DNA from: Elizabethkingia occulta
GTDB taxonomy: Bacteria > Bacteroidota > Bacteroidia > Flavobacteriales > Weeksellaceae
Length of the DNA stretch: 64,000 nucleotides
Direction: 5' to 3'
Assembly: GCF_002023715.1 (NCBI RefSeq)
Contig: NZ_MAHX01000013.1
Coordinates: forward strand, 434,001-498,000
Both the position numbers and the translations under genes were made by a program. Below, piece by piece: positions 17,251 to 27,454 of the stretch. Under the pieces are notes generated by a model that was given only the letters and a program-made list of their open reading frames with translations, did not search any database and was not told the origin of the DNA. Each line of letters begins with the position of its first letter. Position 1 is the stretch's first letter.

Positions 17251-18681
17251 ATGAAAGAGATTAATATCAGGAACATTGCATTCACTTTTGCAATTGCGGT
17301 AGTCATCTGGTTTATTCCGGTTCCGGATGGTGTAACTCCGGATGCATGGCATTTGTTTGCCATCTTTGCGGCAACAATTTTAGGAATTATTCTAAAAGCT
17401 GCTCCAATGGGAACAATGTGTATGATGGCTATAGGCTTTACTGCACTTACACAGGTGTTGGCTCCCGGAGATGCAGGTAAGTCAATTACAAAAGCACTTA
17501 CCGGATTTGGAGACAAAGTAATTTGGCTAATAGGGATATCCTTCTTTATTGCCCGCGGATTTATCAAGACCGGATTAGGTAATCGTATTGCCTTTTTATT
17601 CATTCGGGTTTTTGGGAAAAGCTCTCTTGGACTTGCTTATGGATTAGGTCTTGCAGATATGTGTCTGGCACCTGCTATTCCAAGTAATACAGCCAGAGGT
17701 GGCGGAATTATTTACCCTATTATGAAATCTATGGCGATTAGTTTTGGTTCCGTACCGGATCAGCCGGAAACTCATAGAAAACTGGGTTCTTTTCTTACAT
17801 TGAACAGTTATTACATGAATCTGATAGCATCTTCAATGTTCCTTACCGGTACAGCGAGTAATCCGATGTGTCAGAAATTTGCAGCCAATCTGGGAATCGA
17901 TATTACATGGATGTCATGGGCTGTCGCAGGTTTTGTGCCAGGATTAGTCGCATTCTTTGTCGTTCCTTTGGTGCTTTACAAATTGTATCCGCCTGAATTA
18001 AAGAAAACTGATGGTGCTCAGAAAATGGCTGCCGAAAAGCTTAAAAAAATGGGAGCTGTTTCCCGCCATGAATGGTTAATGTTATTGGCTTTCTTTATTT
18101 TATTGTTCTTGTGGATTTTTGGAGGTTCTCTTTCTATAGACGCTACAACCACTGCATTTATCGGGCTTACATTGCTTTTACTAACTTCTGTATTGACATG
18201 GGAAGATGTGAAATCTGAAAAAGGAGCATGGGATACCATTGTATGGTTCGCAGTGTTGGTGATGATGGCCAGTTCTCTTAACGAGTTAGGATTTATTGGT
18301 TGGTTTAGCGACCTGATTAAAGTGAAAATTGGAGGATTGAGCTGGCAGGTAGCTTTCCCGGTTATTATACTGGTTTATTTCTTCAGTCACTACATTTTTG
18401 CCAGTGCTACAGCTCACGTAGCTGCTATGTATGCAGCCTTGCTGGGAGTGGGTGTTTCTTTAGGAATTCCACCAATGTTATTGGCTATGATGCTTGGTTT
18501 CATGGGATCTATATATGGTGTGCTTACACATTACGGACATGGCCCGGCACCGGTATACTTCGGTAGTGGCTATGTTGAACTAAAAGCATGGTGGCTGAGA
18601 GGTTTGGAAATAGGAATAGTTTTACTCATCATCTATATGGTCATAGGAGGTCTGTGGATGAAGGTACTGGGATATTATTAA
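17251..18681 (+). CDS. DASS-family sodium/dicarboxylate (SLC13-type) symporter
   Basis: A 476-residue inner-membrane transporter with about 11-12 hydrophobic segments. The DASS family motifs are visible in pairs: PAIPSNTARGGGI at about 141-153 and LTGTASNPM at about 198-206, with FASATAHVAAMYAA and GSIYGVLTHYGHGPAP in the second half. Family members take up succinate, malate, fumarate, 2-oxoglutarate or citrate, usually with sodium. The gene ends 16 bases before sdhC, so transporter and succinate dehydrogenase are likely made from one message. That favours a C4-dicarboxylate substrate. Exact substrate and coupling ion cannot be read. Confidence 0.88.
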   Translation: MKEINIRNIAFTFAIAVVIWFIPVPDGVTPDAWHLFAIFAATILGIILKAAPMGTMCMMAIGFTALTQVLAPGDAGKSITKALTGFGDKVIWLIGISFFIARGFIKTGLGNRIAFLFIRVFGKSSLGLAYGLGLADMCLAPAIPSNTARGGGIIYPIMKSMAISFGSVPDQPETHRKLGSFLTLNSYYMNLIASSMFLTGTASNPMCQKFAANLGIDITWMSWAVAGFVPGLVAFFVVPLVLYKLYPPELKKTDGAQKMAAEKLKKMGAVSRHEWLMLLAFFILLFLWIFGGSLSIDATTTAFIGLTLLLLTSVLTWEDVKSEKGAWDTIVWFAVLVMMASSLNELGFIGWFSDLIKVKIGGLSWQVAFPVIILVYFFSHYIFASATAHVAAMYAALLGVGVSLGIPPMLLAMMLGFMGSIYGVLTHYGHGPAPVYFGSGYVELKAWWLRGLEIGIVLLIIYMVIGGLWMKVLGYY

Positions 18682-18697
18682 TCAATTAATTATAATT

Positions 18698-19354
18698 ATG
18701 CTGAATACACTTTCAAGAAAAATGCTGATGTGCCTTACAGGGCTGTTCCTGGGTTTCTTTTTACTGATTCACTTTTTAGGAAATTTACAACTCTTCCTTC
18801 CGCAGGAACAAGCACACTTACAGTTTAATGCTTATTCTCACTTTTTGTCCGGAAATATTGTTATAAAAATTGTTTCATTGGTTCTGTATACCAGTATTCT
18901 TTTACATGCAATAGACGGCCTGGTGATTACAATAAAAAATAAAAAATCAGGCGGTACATATCAGTCCGACCGAAGAGGAAGAGCCAGTAAATGGTACTCC
19001 CGTAATATGGGAATATTGGGAACGCTGATTCTTATTTTTCTGGTGATTCACTTTCAGAATTTCTGGTATGTATACAAATTCGGAAGCCTTCCGTTGGATG
19101 ATAAAGGAAATAAAGATCTGTATATTCTGGTGATCACAGTTTTTAAAGAATGGTGGTATGTGGTCATCTATGTGATTTCTATGATTGCACTTTGTTACCA
19201 CCTTATTCATGGGATTTACAGTGCCGTAAGAACATTGGGATTATTCCATCCTAAATATGTAAAATGGATTAAAATAGCAGGAATTGCCTACTCGGTAGTT
19301 ATCAGTGTCGGATTTGCGCTGATGCCTGTTTATGTATTTCTTACCGTTAAATAA
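18698..19354 (+). CDS. sdhC: Succinate dehydrogenase cytochrome b subunit
   Basis: The membrane anchor of complex II, binding heme b and quinone. The 218-residue protein has five transmembrane segments and histidines in the positions expected for a diheme b558-type subunit (LIHFLGN, LLHAIDG, LVIHFQN, CYHLIHG). A single fused anchor subunit is usual for the Bacteroidetes/Bacillus-type enzyme; there is no separate sdhD. It is separated from sdhA by a 202-base gap that contains an inverted-repeat element, which is unusual since the other sdh spacing is tight. Confidence 0.95.
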   Translation: MLNTLSRKMLMCLTGLFLGFFLLIHFLGNLQLFLPQEQAHLQFNAYSHFLSGNIVIKIVSLVLYTSILLHAIDGLVITIKNKKSGGTYQSDRRGRASKWYSRNMGILGTLILIFLVIHFQNFWYVYKFGSLPLDDKGNKDLYILVITVFKEWWYVVIYVISMIALCYHLIHGIYSAVRTLGLFHPKYVKWIKIAGIAYSVVISVGFALMPVYVFLTVK

Positions 19355-19372
19355 AAATATGATAACATTCAA

Positions 19373-19509
19373 ACCACATAGCGTTTTATGATTAGAAAAG
19401 ATTCTTCTTTAGGAATACATAGATTTAAGAAGCAAAGCTTCTTGCTGCTGTTCTGGGAATTTATTTCCCTATGTAACCTTCGTAGAATATCCTATTGTAT
19501 CTATGTGGT
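19373..19509. repeat. MITE-like inverted-repeat element in the sdhC-sdhA gap
   Basis: A 137-base element bounded by the perfect 9-bp terminal inverted repeat ACCACATAG / CTATGTGGT. Inside are further nested inverted repeats: ATACATAG (19415-19422) with CTATGTA (19469-19475), AAGAAGC-AAA-GCTTCTT (19427-19443) and GGGAATTTATTTCCC (19455-19469). The element has no coding capacity. In RNA it would fold into a multi-armed structure between sdhC and sdhA. I see only this copy in the window. Confidence 0.6.
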
Positions 19510-19556
19510 AAAAGATGATGAATGTGTTTGATATTAATTAAATAATAAAAGAGCAA

Positions 19557-21473
19557 ATGATGTTAGATTCTAAAATACCAAAAGGCCCGTTAGAAGAAAA
19601 ATGGGAAAACTATAAAAAAACAGCTAAGCTGGTTAATCCTGCCAACCGAAAAAAACTTGACGTTATTGTGGTTGGGACAGGATTGGCAGGAAGTTCGATT
19701 GCTGCATCCCTTGGCGAGCTGGGATATAATGTAAAAGCTTTTTGCTTTCAGGATAGTCCGAGGAGAGCACACTCAGTAGCTGCACAGGGAGGAGTGAATG
19801 CTGCTAAAAACTATAAAAATGATGGTGATAGTGTATACCGGATGTTTGTAGATACCTTAAAAGGAGGTGACTTTAGAGCACGCGAAGCCAATGTTTACCG
19901 TATGGCGGAATGCTCTCTTAATCTTATAGATCAGGCGGTAGCACAAGGTGTTCCGTTTGGTAGGGAGTATGGTGGTTATCTGAATAACCGTTCATTTGGT
20001 GGTGTACAGGTGAGCCGTACGTTCTATGCCAGAGGACAAACGGGTCAGCAGTTGCTGCTGGGGGCTTATCAGGCGTTGATGAGGCAAGTAGGTAAGGGAA
20101 GTGTAGAATTGTTTTCCCGTCACGAAATGTTGGATTTGGTAGTGATTGACGGAAAAGCACGCGGGATTATTGTACGTAATCTGGATACCGGAGAAATAGA
20201 GCGGCATGCAGCACATACCGTTGTATTGGCAACCGGAGGTTACGGAAAGATTTACTATCTCTCCACTTTGGCAATGGGCTGTAATGGCTCAGCGATATGG
20301 CGGGCGCATAAAAAGGGTGCATTAATGGCTTCTCCAAGCTGGATACAGATTCACCCGACTTCATTACCGCAATCGGGAGATTATCAGTCAAAATTAACGC
20401 TGATGTCTGAATCTTTGAGAAATGACGGAAGAATCTGGGTTCCGCTTAAAGAAAATGAAACCAGAAAACCTAATGATATTCCGGAAGAGGAAAGGGATTA
20501 TTATCTGGAAAGAAGATATCCTGCATTTGGGAATCTGGCGCCAAGAGATATATCATCGCGGGCTGCAAAAGAGCGGATTGATGCAGGTTTCGGAATCGGA
20601 CCACTAAAAAACGCAGTTTACCTGGATTTTTCCAAAGCTATAAGAGAACAGGGTAAAGATAAAATCAAAGAGAAATACGGAAACCTGTTCGATATGTATC
20701 TTAAAATTACGGGTTATGATGCTTATAAAGAACCGATGATGATTTCTCCTTCCGCCCACTTTTCAATGGGAGGTTTGTGGGTAGATTATGAACTCATGAC
20801 AACAATTCCGGGATTGTTTGCATTGGGGGAGGCTAACTTTGCAGATCACGGAGCCAATCGTTTAGGAGCTAATTCGCTTCTTCAGGCTTCTGTGGATGGT
20901 TACTTTATAGCTCCTTATACAATTGCTAATTATCTTTCCGGAGAAATTCATATCGGAAAAATATCGACCGAACATCCTGAATTTGAAAAAGCTGAAAAAG
21001 AAGTGAAAGATCAGATTCAGAAATTTATGGAAGTTAAAGGAAATAAAACAGTAGACTACTATCATAAAACCTTGGGTAAAGTCTTATATGATTATTGTGG
21101 ATTGGCCAGAAATGAAGAGGGATTAAAATATGCAATTGAAGAGATCAGAAAGCTGAAAAACGAGTTTTATCAGAATATTACAATTCCGGGATCCGGGGAC
21201 CGTATGAACGGAGAGCTGGAGAAAGCAGGAAGAGTTGCTGATTATTTTGAGATCGGAGAACTGATGTGCTACGACGCACTTACCCGTAAGGAATCCTGTG
21301 GAGCACATTTCCGGGAAGAATATCAGACTCCGGATGGTGAAGCACTTAGAAATGACACTGAATTTCAGTTTATTTCTGCCTGGGGCTGGAAAGGAGAGGG
21401 GCAGGAACCGGAGCTGGTAAAAGAACCTCTTGTTTTTGAAGAAATACAGCCTGTAGTACGTAGTTACAAATAA
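19557..21473 (+). CDS. sdhA: Succinate dehydrogenase flavoprotein subunit
   Basis: Catalyses succinate oxidation to fumarate in the TCA cycle, or the reverse. The 638 residues include the FAD-binding [15 protein letters not shown] (about 40-54), the covalent-FAD motif AHSVAAQGG with His72, the substrate-binding [10 protein letters not shown] (about 397-406), and [14 protein letters not shown] near the flavin. The length fits the larger Bacteroidetes-type SdhA. A second ATG immediately follows the first, so residue 1 or 2 may be the true start. It is 17 bases from sdhB. Confidence 0.97.
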   Translation: MMLDSKIPKGPLEEKWENYKKTAKLVNPANRKKLDVIVVGTGLAGSSIAASLGELGYNVKAFCFQDSPRRAHSVAAQGGVNAAKNYKNDGDSVYRMFVDTLKGGDFRAREANVYRMAECSLNLIDQAVAQGVPFGREYGGYLNNRSFGGVQVSRTFYARGQTGQQLLLGAYQALMRQVGKGSVELFSRHEMLDLVVIDGKARGIIVRNLDTGEIERHAAHTVVLATGGYGKIYYLSTLAMGCNGSAIWRAHKKGALMASPSWIQIHPTSLPQSGDYQSKLTLMSESLRNDGRIWVPLKENETRKPNDIPEEERDYYLERRYPAFGNLAPRDISSRAAKERIDAGFGIGPLKNAVYLDFSKAIREQGKDKIKEKYGNLFDMYLKITGYDAYKEPMMISPSAHFSMGGLWVDYELMTTIPGLFALGEANFADHGANRLGANSLLQASVDGYFIAPYTIANYLSGEIHIGKISTEHPEFEKAEKEVKDQIQKFMEVKGNKTVDYYHKTLGKVLYDYCGLARNEEGLKYAIEEIRKLKNEFYQNITIPGSGDRMNGELEKAGRVADYFEIGELMCYDALTRKESCGAHFREEYQTPDGEALRNDTEFQFISAWGWKGEGQEPELVKEPLVFEEIQPVVRSYK

Positions 21474-21490
21474 TTTAAATCTAAAAAACT

Positions 21491-22240
21491 ATGCAATTAT
21501 ACCTTAAAATATGGAGACAGAAAGACAGAAATACTGAAGGAAAGCTGGAAGAATATAAACTGGATCAGCTTAATTCTCATATGTCATTTCTGGAAATGCT
21601 GGATACTCTGAATGAAAAACTTATTCTGGAAGGAAAAGAACCTGTAGAATTCGATCATGACTGTCGGGAGGGAATCTGTGGACAATGTGGAATGATGATT
21701 AACGGGATTGCTCATGGACCGTTGAAAAATACGACTACCTGCCAGTTGCATCTCAGATCTTTTAAAGATGGTGATACTATTGTGATCGAACCATTCCGTG
21801 CGACAGCTTTTCCTGTGAAAAAGGACCTTAAAGTGGATCGGTCGGCATTAGACAGAATTATTGCTTCCGGCGGATTTGTATCTGTGAATACCGGGCAGGC
21901 ACCTGATGCAAAGACAATTGCTATTACTCATCAGCTGGCAGAAGAAGCTTTTGATGCGGCTGCATGTATTGGTTGTGGTGCATGTGTTGCTACCTGTAAA
22001 AATGCAAGTGCAGCATTGTTTACTTCTGCAAAGATCTCTCACATGGCTCTTTTACCACAAGGAAAAGAGGAGCGAAATGAAAGAGTTGTAAGTATGGTAA
22101 AGCAAATGGATGAAGAACTTTTCGGTCATTGCTCCAATACAGAAGCTTGCGAGGTAGAATGTCCACAAGGAATATCTGTTCTGAATATTGCCCGTATGAA
22201 CTATGAATACAGCAGAGCATTGTTTTATAAGAAGAACTAA
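21491..22240 (+). CDS. sdhB: Succinate dehydrogenase iron-sulfur subunit
   Basis: The electron-transfer subunit of complex II. It has 249 residues. The N-terminal plant-type ferredoxin domain holds the [2Fe-2S] cysteines in [13 protein letters not shown] and TTCQLH (about 57-100). The C-terminal domain holds [13 protein letters not shown] (about 159-171) and [14 protein letters not shown] (about 213-226) for the [4Fe-4S] and [3Fe-4S] clusters. It closes the porin-symporter-sdhCAB run and is followed by an intrinsic terminator. Confidence 0.97.
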   Translation: MQLYLKIWRQKDRNTEGKLEEYKLDQLNSHMSFLEMLDTLNEKLILEGKEPVEFDHDCREGICGQCGMMINGIAHGPLKNTTTCQLHLRSFKDGDTIVIEPFRATAFPVKKDLKVDRSALDRIIASGGFVSVNTGQAPDAKTIAITHQLAEEAFDAAACIGCGACVATCKNASAALFTSAKISHMALLPQGKEERNERVVSMVKQMDEELFGHCSNTEACEVECPQGISVLNIARMNYEYSRALFYKKN

Positions 22241-22260
22241 CAAGTACCGGATAATACTGT

Positions 22261-22284
22261 AAACCCTCAGAAATGAGGGTTTTG
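22261..22284 (+). terminator. Intrinsic terminator after sdhB
   Basis: CCCTCA-GAAA-TGAGGG (22264-22279) followed by TTTTG, 23 bases after the sdhB stop. It ends the succinate dehydrogenase transcript. Confidence 0.75.
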
Positions 22285-22310
22285 TTATTTAGATATTAAA
22301 GTGCAAAGAA

Positions 22311-22341
22311 GCCTTATCAAGATTTACAACCTTGATAAGGC
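22311..22341. repeat. 11-bp inverted repeat between sdhB and tamB
   Basis: GCCTTATCAAG and CTTGATAAGGC are perfect arms with a 9-nt loop. A good U-run is lacking, so it could be a back-up terminator or an operator upstream of tamB, whose start is about 95 bases away. Confidence 0.5.
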
Positions 22342-22410
22342 AAAAGTTAATTATTTGTGATTTAATTGGTAACTAAGAAAGCTAAGTTCGTATAACAAAT
22401 ATAGGTTTAG

Positions 22411-22418
22411 TATATTTG
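22411..22418 (+). promoter_or_regulatory. Candidate -7 promoter element of tamB
   Basis: TATATTTG matches the Bacteroidetes -7 consensus TAnnTTTG exactly, 18 bases upstream of the TTG start of tamB. A clear -33 TTG is not seen at usual spacing, so the call is tentative. Confidence 0.45.
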
Positions 22419-22435
22419 TATAAACACAAGCACGC

Positions 22436-25400
22436 TTGAAGCTGAAAATAAATAAAAAGAAACTTTTAAAACGTATTGTTATAACCATTATTTCAATAGT
22501 GGTTTTTCTCAGTTTACTGATATTCAGTTTAAGACTTCCGGTTGTTCAAAACTTTATCAAAGACAGGCTTATTGTTTATCTGGAAAAGAAAATAAAAACA
22601 AAAGTAAGCCTTGAAAAAGTTTATGTAGCATTTCCGAATAGTCTGCAAATACAGAATCTTTATCTGAAAGGTCAGGATGTGGATACGCTTCTGGCAGTTA
22701 AGAAACTGGATGTGGGATTGAATATGTTGAAACTCATGAATTCTACAGCAGATATTACGTCTGTTGATTTAGAAGGAGTTCAGGCCAATGTGGTTCGTAA
22801 TCCTGAAGGAAAGTTCAACTTCGATTATATTATCAATGCTTTTGCATCCAGTGATAAGGAAGAAAGCTCCTCGAAGCCATTTATTATTTCACTCAATAAG
22901 ATAAATCTTAAAGACATTGGGGTTACATTCAAAGATCAGCAGTCTAAGAATGATATTAAACTGTATTTTAAGTCTTTTGATACCCGTGTGAAAACTTTCG
23001 ATTTACAGAAAAATAACTATGCTGTAAACGATATTAATCTGGATGGTTTAAAGCTGAAACTAAAGCAAGACTTAGTTGCAGAAGTTTCTGAAAAAGTAGC
23101 AAAAAAAGTAGATTCACTGAACAAACAGCAACCAATGAAAATTGGTCTTCAGGGAATTAAATTAACCAATTTCAATATTGACTATGGTGATGAGAATACC
23201 AAAACTTTTGCAAAAGTTCTGTTTAAAGAACTAAGTACTAAAGTCAATCAGCTTGATCTGGAAAACAATGCCTACAATATAGACAATGTTTTACTTTCCG
23301 GGGCGGACATCCGTGCAGACCTTTATCTTCCGACAAAAAAAGCAGATTCTAAAAAAGAAAAGGAGGATCCTGCTGTTTCCGGAAAAGAAAAAGCAATGAA
23401 AGTATTATTGGGTAATCTTAATTTTAATGATGTAAAGGTTGTTTATAATAATACAGCTGTTGCTCCAAGTAAGCTGGGCATGGATTACAATCATCTGAAT
23501 TTTTCCAGAATGAATGTAGATGTCCGCAGCTTTAAAATGGAGAATAATGAATTTGCGGGAACTGTGAAATCTGCTGAGATCAAAGAGAGCAGAGGATTGG
23601 ACATTCAGCGTCTGACGACCAATTTTACATACGGTGCGAAAGAAGCGTATCTTAAAAACCTGTATCTGCAAACGCCAAAAACAGTTCTGAGAGATGAGGT
23701 TATTTTAGGTTATGACTCTGTTGAGCAATTAACAGCCAATCCCGGAGCGATAAAGGTATCGGCAATGATCCGTGATTCTAAAGTTGGTTTTTCGGACATC
23801 CTGAATTTGGTTCCGACACTTAGAAATATAGTGCCTTTCAATAAATACCCCAACGCAGTATTGTTAGTAAATGCTAATGCAAAGGGAAGTGTTAATGATC
23901 TAATGATTCAGAATTTTAAACTTTCAGGTATTGATCAGCTAAAAGTTGCAGCTTCCGGCCGGATAAAAAATGCTATGAAGCCGGATCAGTTGTATTATGA
24001 TCTGAAGATTGGAGAACTTTCTTCGTCTGATAAAACTATTTTTAATCTGGTTCCTAAAAATACAATTCCTTCAAATATCTCCTTGCCATCATTTTTCAGT
24101 GTGAAAGGTATAGCAAAAGGTACCACGAAGAATGTAAATACCAATCTCAACCTTACTTCTACACTCGGAAATGCTGAGGTAATTGCACAGGTAGATATGC
24201 GCCGTAAAAATCATGAATTATATAATGTAAAGGCCGAAATTCATAATCTGCAAATCGGTAAAATTATTCAGAATAAAGATGTTGGAGCAATTACAGCACG
24301 AATTGCAGCTAATGGTGAAGGTTTTGATCCTAAGATAGCAAAGGCTGATGTAAAAGGTTATGTACATTCGGCTGTCTATAAGGCTTATCATTACCATGAT
24401 ATGGATCTTACCGGAAAGATAAATCACGGTGCTTACAATGTTGTTTTAGATTCCAAAGATCCGAATGCCAACATGAAATTGGCAGCTTCTGGTGTTTATA
24501 ATGAGAAGAATCCTACCGTAAAAGTAAATGGAGCTATTACCAAGCTGGATCTGAATAAACTGGGATTCTATGAGAAGCCTATGATTATTGCAGGAAAACT
24601 GGATGGTGATTTTAGCAACCTTAATCCGGATGAACTAAATGGCTCTCTGAATCTTCAGAACTTTGCGATTTCAGATACAAAAGAAATTTTTCCGATTCAG
24701 GAAATTAATTTCAAAGCGACATCTTCAGGCGATTCCAACGAACTGAATCTCAATTCACAAATTGCAGATGTAAAGCTTACCGGAAAATATAAACTGACAC
24801 AAATCTTTGGTGCTTTGCAACAGACACTCAATCAGTATTATCAGTTTCAAAAGCCAACCAAAGGTCAGAAAATTCAGCCTGGGCAGCATTTTACCTTCAA
24901 TGCAAAAATTAAAAACGATAATCTGATCCGTAAGTTTGTTCCGGATCTCAAAGATTTTGAAACAATTACACTGAATGGTAATTATGATGCTGACTCTCAG
25001 AAAATAGAAGTAGATGGAAGAATCCCACAGCTGCAATATGGAGAGAACAGTATCCAGAATGCGGCACTTAAAATTACCAATGAGAATCAGGCATTACAAT
25101 ATAATCTGGGTGTAAAGACATTGAAAAGTTCGAGTCTGGCTCTGAATAAAATCAATGTTAATGGTGATGTAGCCAATAATACAATCAATTATAATATCAC
25201 CACAAAAGACGAAAAAGATAAAACACAGTTCCTGATTGCAGGTAAAGCGAAATCACTAAATGATATTATAGAAATATCGCTTAATCCAAATGGTTTAAAG
25301 CTGAACTATGATGACTGGACAGTAGCAGAGAATAATAAAATCCAAATCAGTAATAAAGGAATCTTAGCAGATAATTTCAGGCTTTCAAATTCAGGAAGTG

Positions 25401-27454
25401 AGATTTTGTTACAGTCAGAAAACAGCTCTCCCAATAGCCCTTTAAATGTTTCGCTAAAGGATTTTAAAATTGAAACCATTACAGAAGTCATAAAGAAAGA
25501 TTCTCTTCTGGCTAAAGGAACAATTAACGGAACAGCACAGCTGCGCGATCTGACGAAAAAAATGACCTTTACTTCGGATCTTAATATTTCGGATCTTATG
25601 GTATATGGAAGTCCGGTTGGAAATGTAGCGGTGAAAGTGAAAAATAATTCGGCTAATATTCTGAATGCCGATGTTGTACTTTCCGGAAATGATAACGATG
25701 TAAAAGTACTGGGAGATTATAATATTTCAGCGGGCACATTCGATTTGAATATGGCAATTAACCAGCTTCAAATGAAGACCGTTCAAGGGCTCTCCATGAA
25801 TGCAATTCATCATACAGAAGGCTATTTATCAGGAAACCTTAAGCTGACAGGAAGTGCGGATAAACCGAATATTTTAGGAAAAGTAAAATTCAATAAAGTA
25901 GGATTGGAAATCGCAAAAACAGGAAGTGATTTCAGAAATATAGACGATGAAATTGATTTTACTAACAGAGGAATAGAATTTAATCGTTTCAAAATTAAAG
26001 ACAAGGACGGAAATGCTCTGACTGTAAACGGACAGGTGCTTACCCAGACTTACAGAGATTTTGCGTTCAACCTGAATGTGAATGCAAAAGATTTTAAAGT
26101 TGTAAACTCCGAAAAGACCAATGATGCTATGATGTACGGAATTCTGGCAATTGATGCCGGATTGCGTATCCGTGGAAATCTGGATTTACCGAAGGTTGAA
26201 GGAAGGCTGGCTGTTGCCGAAAATACTGACTTTACATTTGTACTGCCACAGTCATCACCTGCATTACAGGAAAGAGACGGAATTGTAGAATTCGTAGATC
26301 AGGATCAGGTGGTACTGAATAAAACAATAAAAACAGATTCTCTGAATGCCCAAAGCCGGATTAAGGGAATGGATGTAAGCGTGAATATCGAAGTGAATAA
26401 AGAAGCGAAAATGTCTATTGTAATTGATAAAGCCAATGGAGACTTTGTTAAACTTCAGGGTGAGGCACAGCTGACAGGCGGTATTGATCCATCCGGAAAA
26501 ACAACTCTGGTAGGAGTATATGAAGTTGAGAAAGGAGCCTATGAACTTTCTGTAAGTATGCTGAAACGTAAATTCGATATTCAGAAAGGAAGTACAATAA
26601 CCTGGACCGGAGAACCAACGGCAGCTATTATGGATCTTACAGCTGTTTATAAAACAGAAACAGCACCAATTGACCTTGTTGAGCAGCAGATTAATCAGGG
26701 AGAAACCAATCTCTTTAAACAAAGAATGCCATTTAATGCGTTATTAAAGATGAAGGGTGAACTTCTGAAACCGATATTGTCTTTTGATATTACAACAGAT
26801 GAAAACAACAATTCCGTTGCTACAAATGTAAAACAGCTGGTAGATGCAAAACTGGCACAGCTGAGACAACAGGAACCGGAAATGAATAAGCAGGTTTTTG
26901 CGTTATTATTACTGAACCGTTTTATAGGCGAGAATCCATTCCAAAGCAGCGCCGGACTTTCAGCAGAGACAATGGCCAGACAGAGTGTGAGTAAAATTCT
27001 TTCTCAGCAGCTGAATAATCTTGCTTCTGATCTGATAAAAGGAGTTGATTTAAATTTCGGTCTGGAATCAACAGATGATTATTCTACCGGAAATAAAAAT
27101 ACAAGAACAGATCTGAATGTGGATATCAGTAAAAAGTTATTAAATGACCGTCTGAAGGTAACGGTAGGCAGTAACTTCGGATTGGAAGGGCAGGCCCGTC
27201 AGAATGAAAATATGACCAATATTGCAGGCGATGTAACAGTAGATTACAGTTTGTCCAGAGATGGCAGATATATGTTGCGTGCTTATCGCAAAAATGACTA
27301 TCAGGTAGCTTTGCAGGGACAAATTGTAGAAACCGGAATCGGATTTATTATCACGCTGGATTATGATAAGTTCCGTGAGATTTTTCAGAAATCCAAGAAA
27401 GAGAAAAGCAAAAAAATAAGAGATAAGAAAAACCAAGTCGTAGAATTTAAATAA
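22436..27454 (+). CDS. tamB: TamB-like translocation and assembly module protein
   Basis: A 1672-residue AsmA/TamB-type protein that bridges inner and outer membranes, helping to insert outer-membrane proteins or move phospholipids. The first 30 residues form a signal anchor after a basic stretch (KRIVITIISIVVFLSLLIF). Repetitive beta-rich segments fill the middle, as in the long TamB groove. The C-terminal 450 residues contain the DUF490-type sequences TDFTFVLPQSSPAL, GVYEVEKGAYELS and TNVKQLVDAKLAQLRQ, and FALLLLNRFIGENPF. A basic tail follows. The start is a TTG just behind a promoter-like element. The stop overlaps the tamL start by one base (TAATG), showing tight coupling with the outer-membrane partner. 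Confidence 0.9.
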   Translation: MKLKINKKKLLKRIVITIISIVVFLSLLIFSLRLPVVQNFIKDRLIVYLEKKIKTKVSLEKVYVAFPNSLQIQNLYLKGQDVDTLLAVKKLDVGLNMLKLMNSTADITSVDLEGVQANVVRNPEGKFNFDYIINAFASSDKEESSSKPFIISLNKINLKDIGVTFKDQQSKNDIKLYFKSFDTRVKTFDLQKNNYAVNDINLDGLKLKLKQDLVAEVSEKVAKKVDSLNKQQPMKIGLQGIKLTNFNIDYGDENTKTFAKVLFKELSTKVNQLDLENNAYNIDNVLLSGADIRADLYLPTKKADSKKEKEDPAVSGKEKAMKVLLGNLNFNDVKVVYNNTAVAPSKLGMDYNHLNFSRMNVDVRSFKMENNEFAGTVKSAEIKESRGLDIQRLTTNFTYGAKEAYLKNLYLQTPKTVLRDEVILGYDSVEQLTANPGAIKVSAMIRDSKVGFSDILNLVPTLRNIVPFNKYPNAVLLVNANAKGSVNDLMIQNFKLSGIDQLKVAASGRIKNAMKPDQLYYDLKIGELSSSDKTIFNLVPKNTIPSNISLPSFFSVKGIAKGTTKNVNTNLNLTSTLGNAEVIAQVDMRRKNHELYNVKAEIHNLQIGKIIQNKDVGAITARIAANGEGFDPKIAKADVKGYVHSAVYKAYHYHDMDLTGKINHGAYNVVLDSKDPNANMKLAASGVYNEKNPTVKVNGAITKLDLNKLGFYEKPMIIAGKLDGDFSNLNPDELNGSLNLQNFAISDTKEIFPIQEINFKATSSGDSNELNLNSQIADVKLTGKYKLTQIFGALQQTLNQYYQFQKPTKGQKIQPGQHFTFNAKIKNDNLIRKFVPDLKDFETITLNGNYDADSQKIEVDGRIPQLQYGENSIQNAALKITNENQALQYNLGVKTLKSSSLALNKINVNGDVANNTINYNITTKDEKDKTQFLIAGKAKSLNDIIEISLNPNGLKLNYDDWTVAENNKIQISNKGILADNFRLSNSGSEILLQSENSSPNSPLNVSLKDFKIETITEVIKKDSLLAKGTINGTAQLRDLTKKMTFTSDLNISDLMVYGSPVGNVAVKVKNNSANILNADVVLSGNDNDVKVLGDYNISAGTFDLNMAINQLQMKTVQGLSMNAIHHTEGYLSGNLKLTGSADKPNILGKVKFNKVGLEIAKTGSDFRNIDDEIDFTNRGIEFNRFKIKDKDGNALTVNGQVLTQTYRDFAFNLNVNAKDFKVVNSEKTNDAMMYGILAIDAGLRIRGNLDLPKVEGRLAVAENTDFTFVLPQSSPALQERDGIVEFVDQDQVVLNKTIKTDSLNAQSRIKGMDVSVNIEVNKEAKMSIVIDKANGDFVKLQGEAQLTGGIDPSGKTTLVGVYEVEKGAYELSVSMLKRKFDIQKGSTITWTGEPTAAIMDLTAVYKTETAPIDLVEQQINQGETNLFKQRMPFNALLKMKGELLKPILSFDITTDENNNSVATNVKQLVDAKLAQLRQQEPEMNKQVFALLLLNRFIGENPFQSSAGLSAETMARQSVSKILSQQLNNLASDLIKGVDLNFGLESTDDYSTGNKNTRTDLNVDISKKLLNDRLKVTVGSNFGLEGQARQNENMTNIAGDVTVDYSLSRDGRYMLRAYRKNDYQVALQGQIVETGIGFIITLDYDKFREIFQKSKKEKSKKIRDKKNQVVEFK

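Noticed and set aside
26264-26722. Long antisense open frame inside tamB
   Set aside because: Cys/Phe/Ile-rich composition typical of the shadow of a real gene; no motif or start signal.
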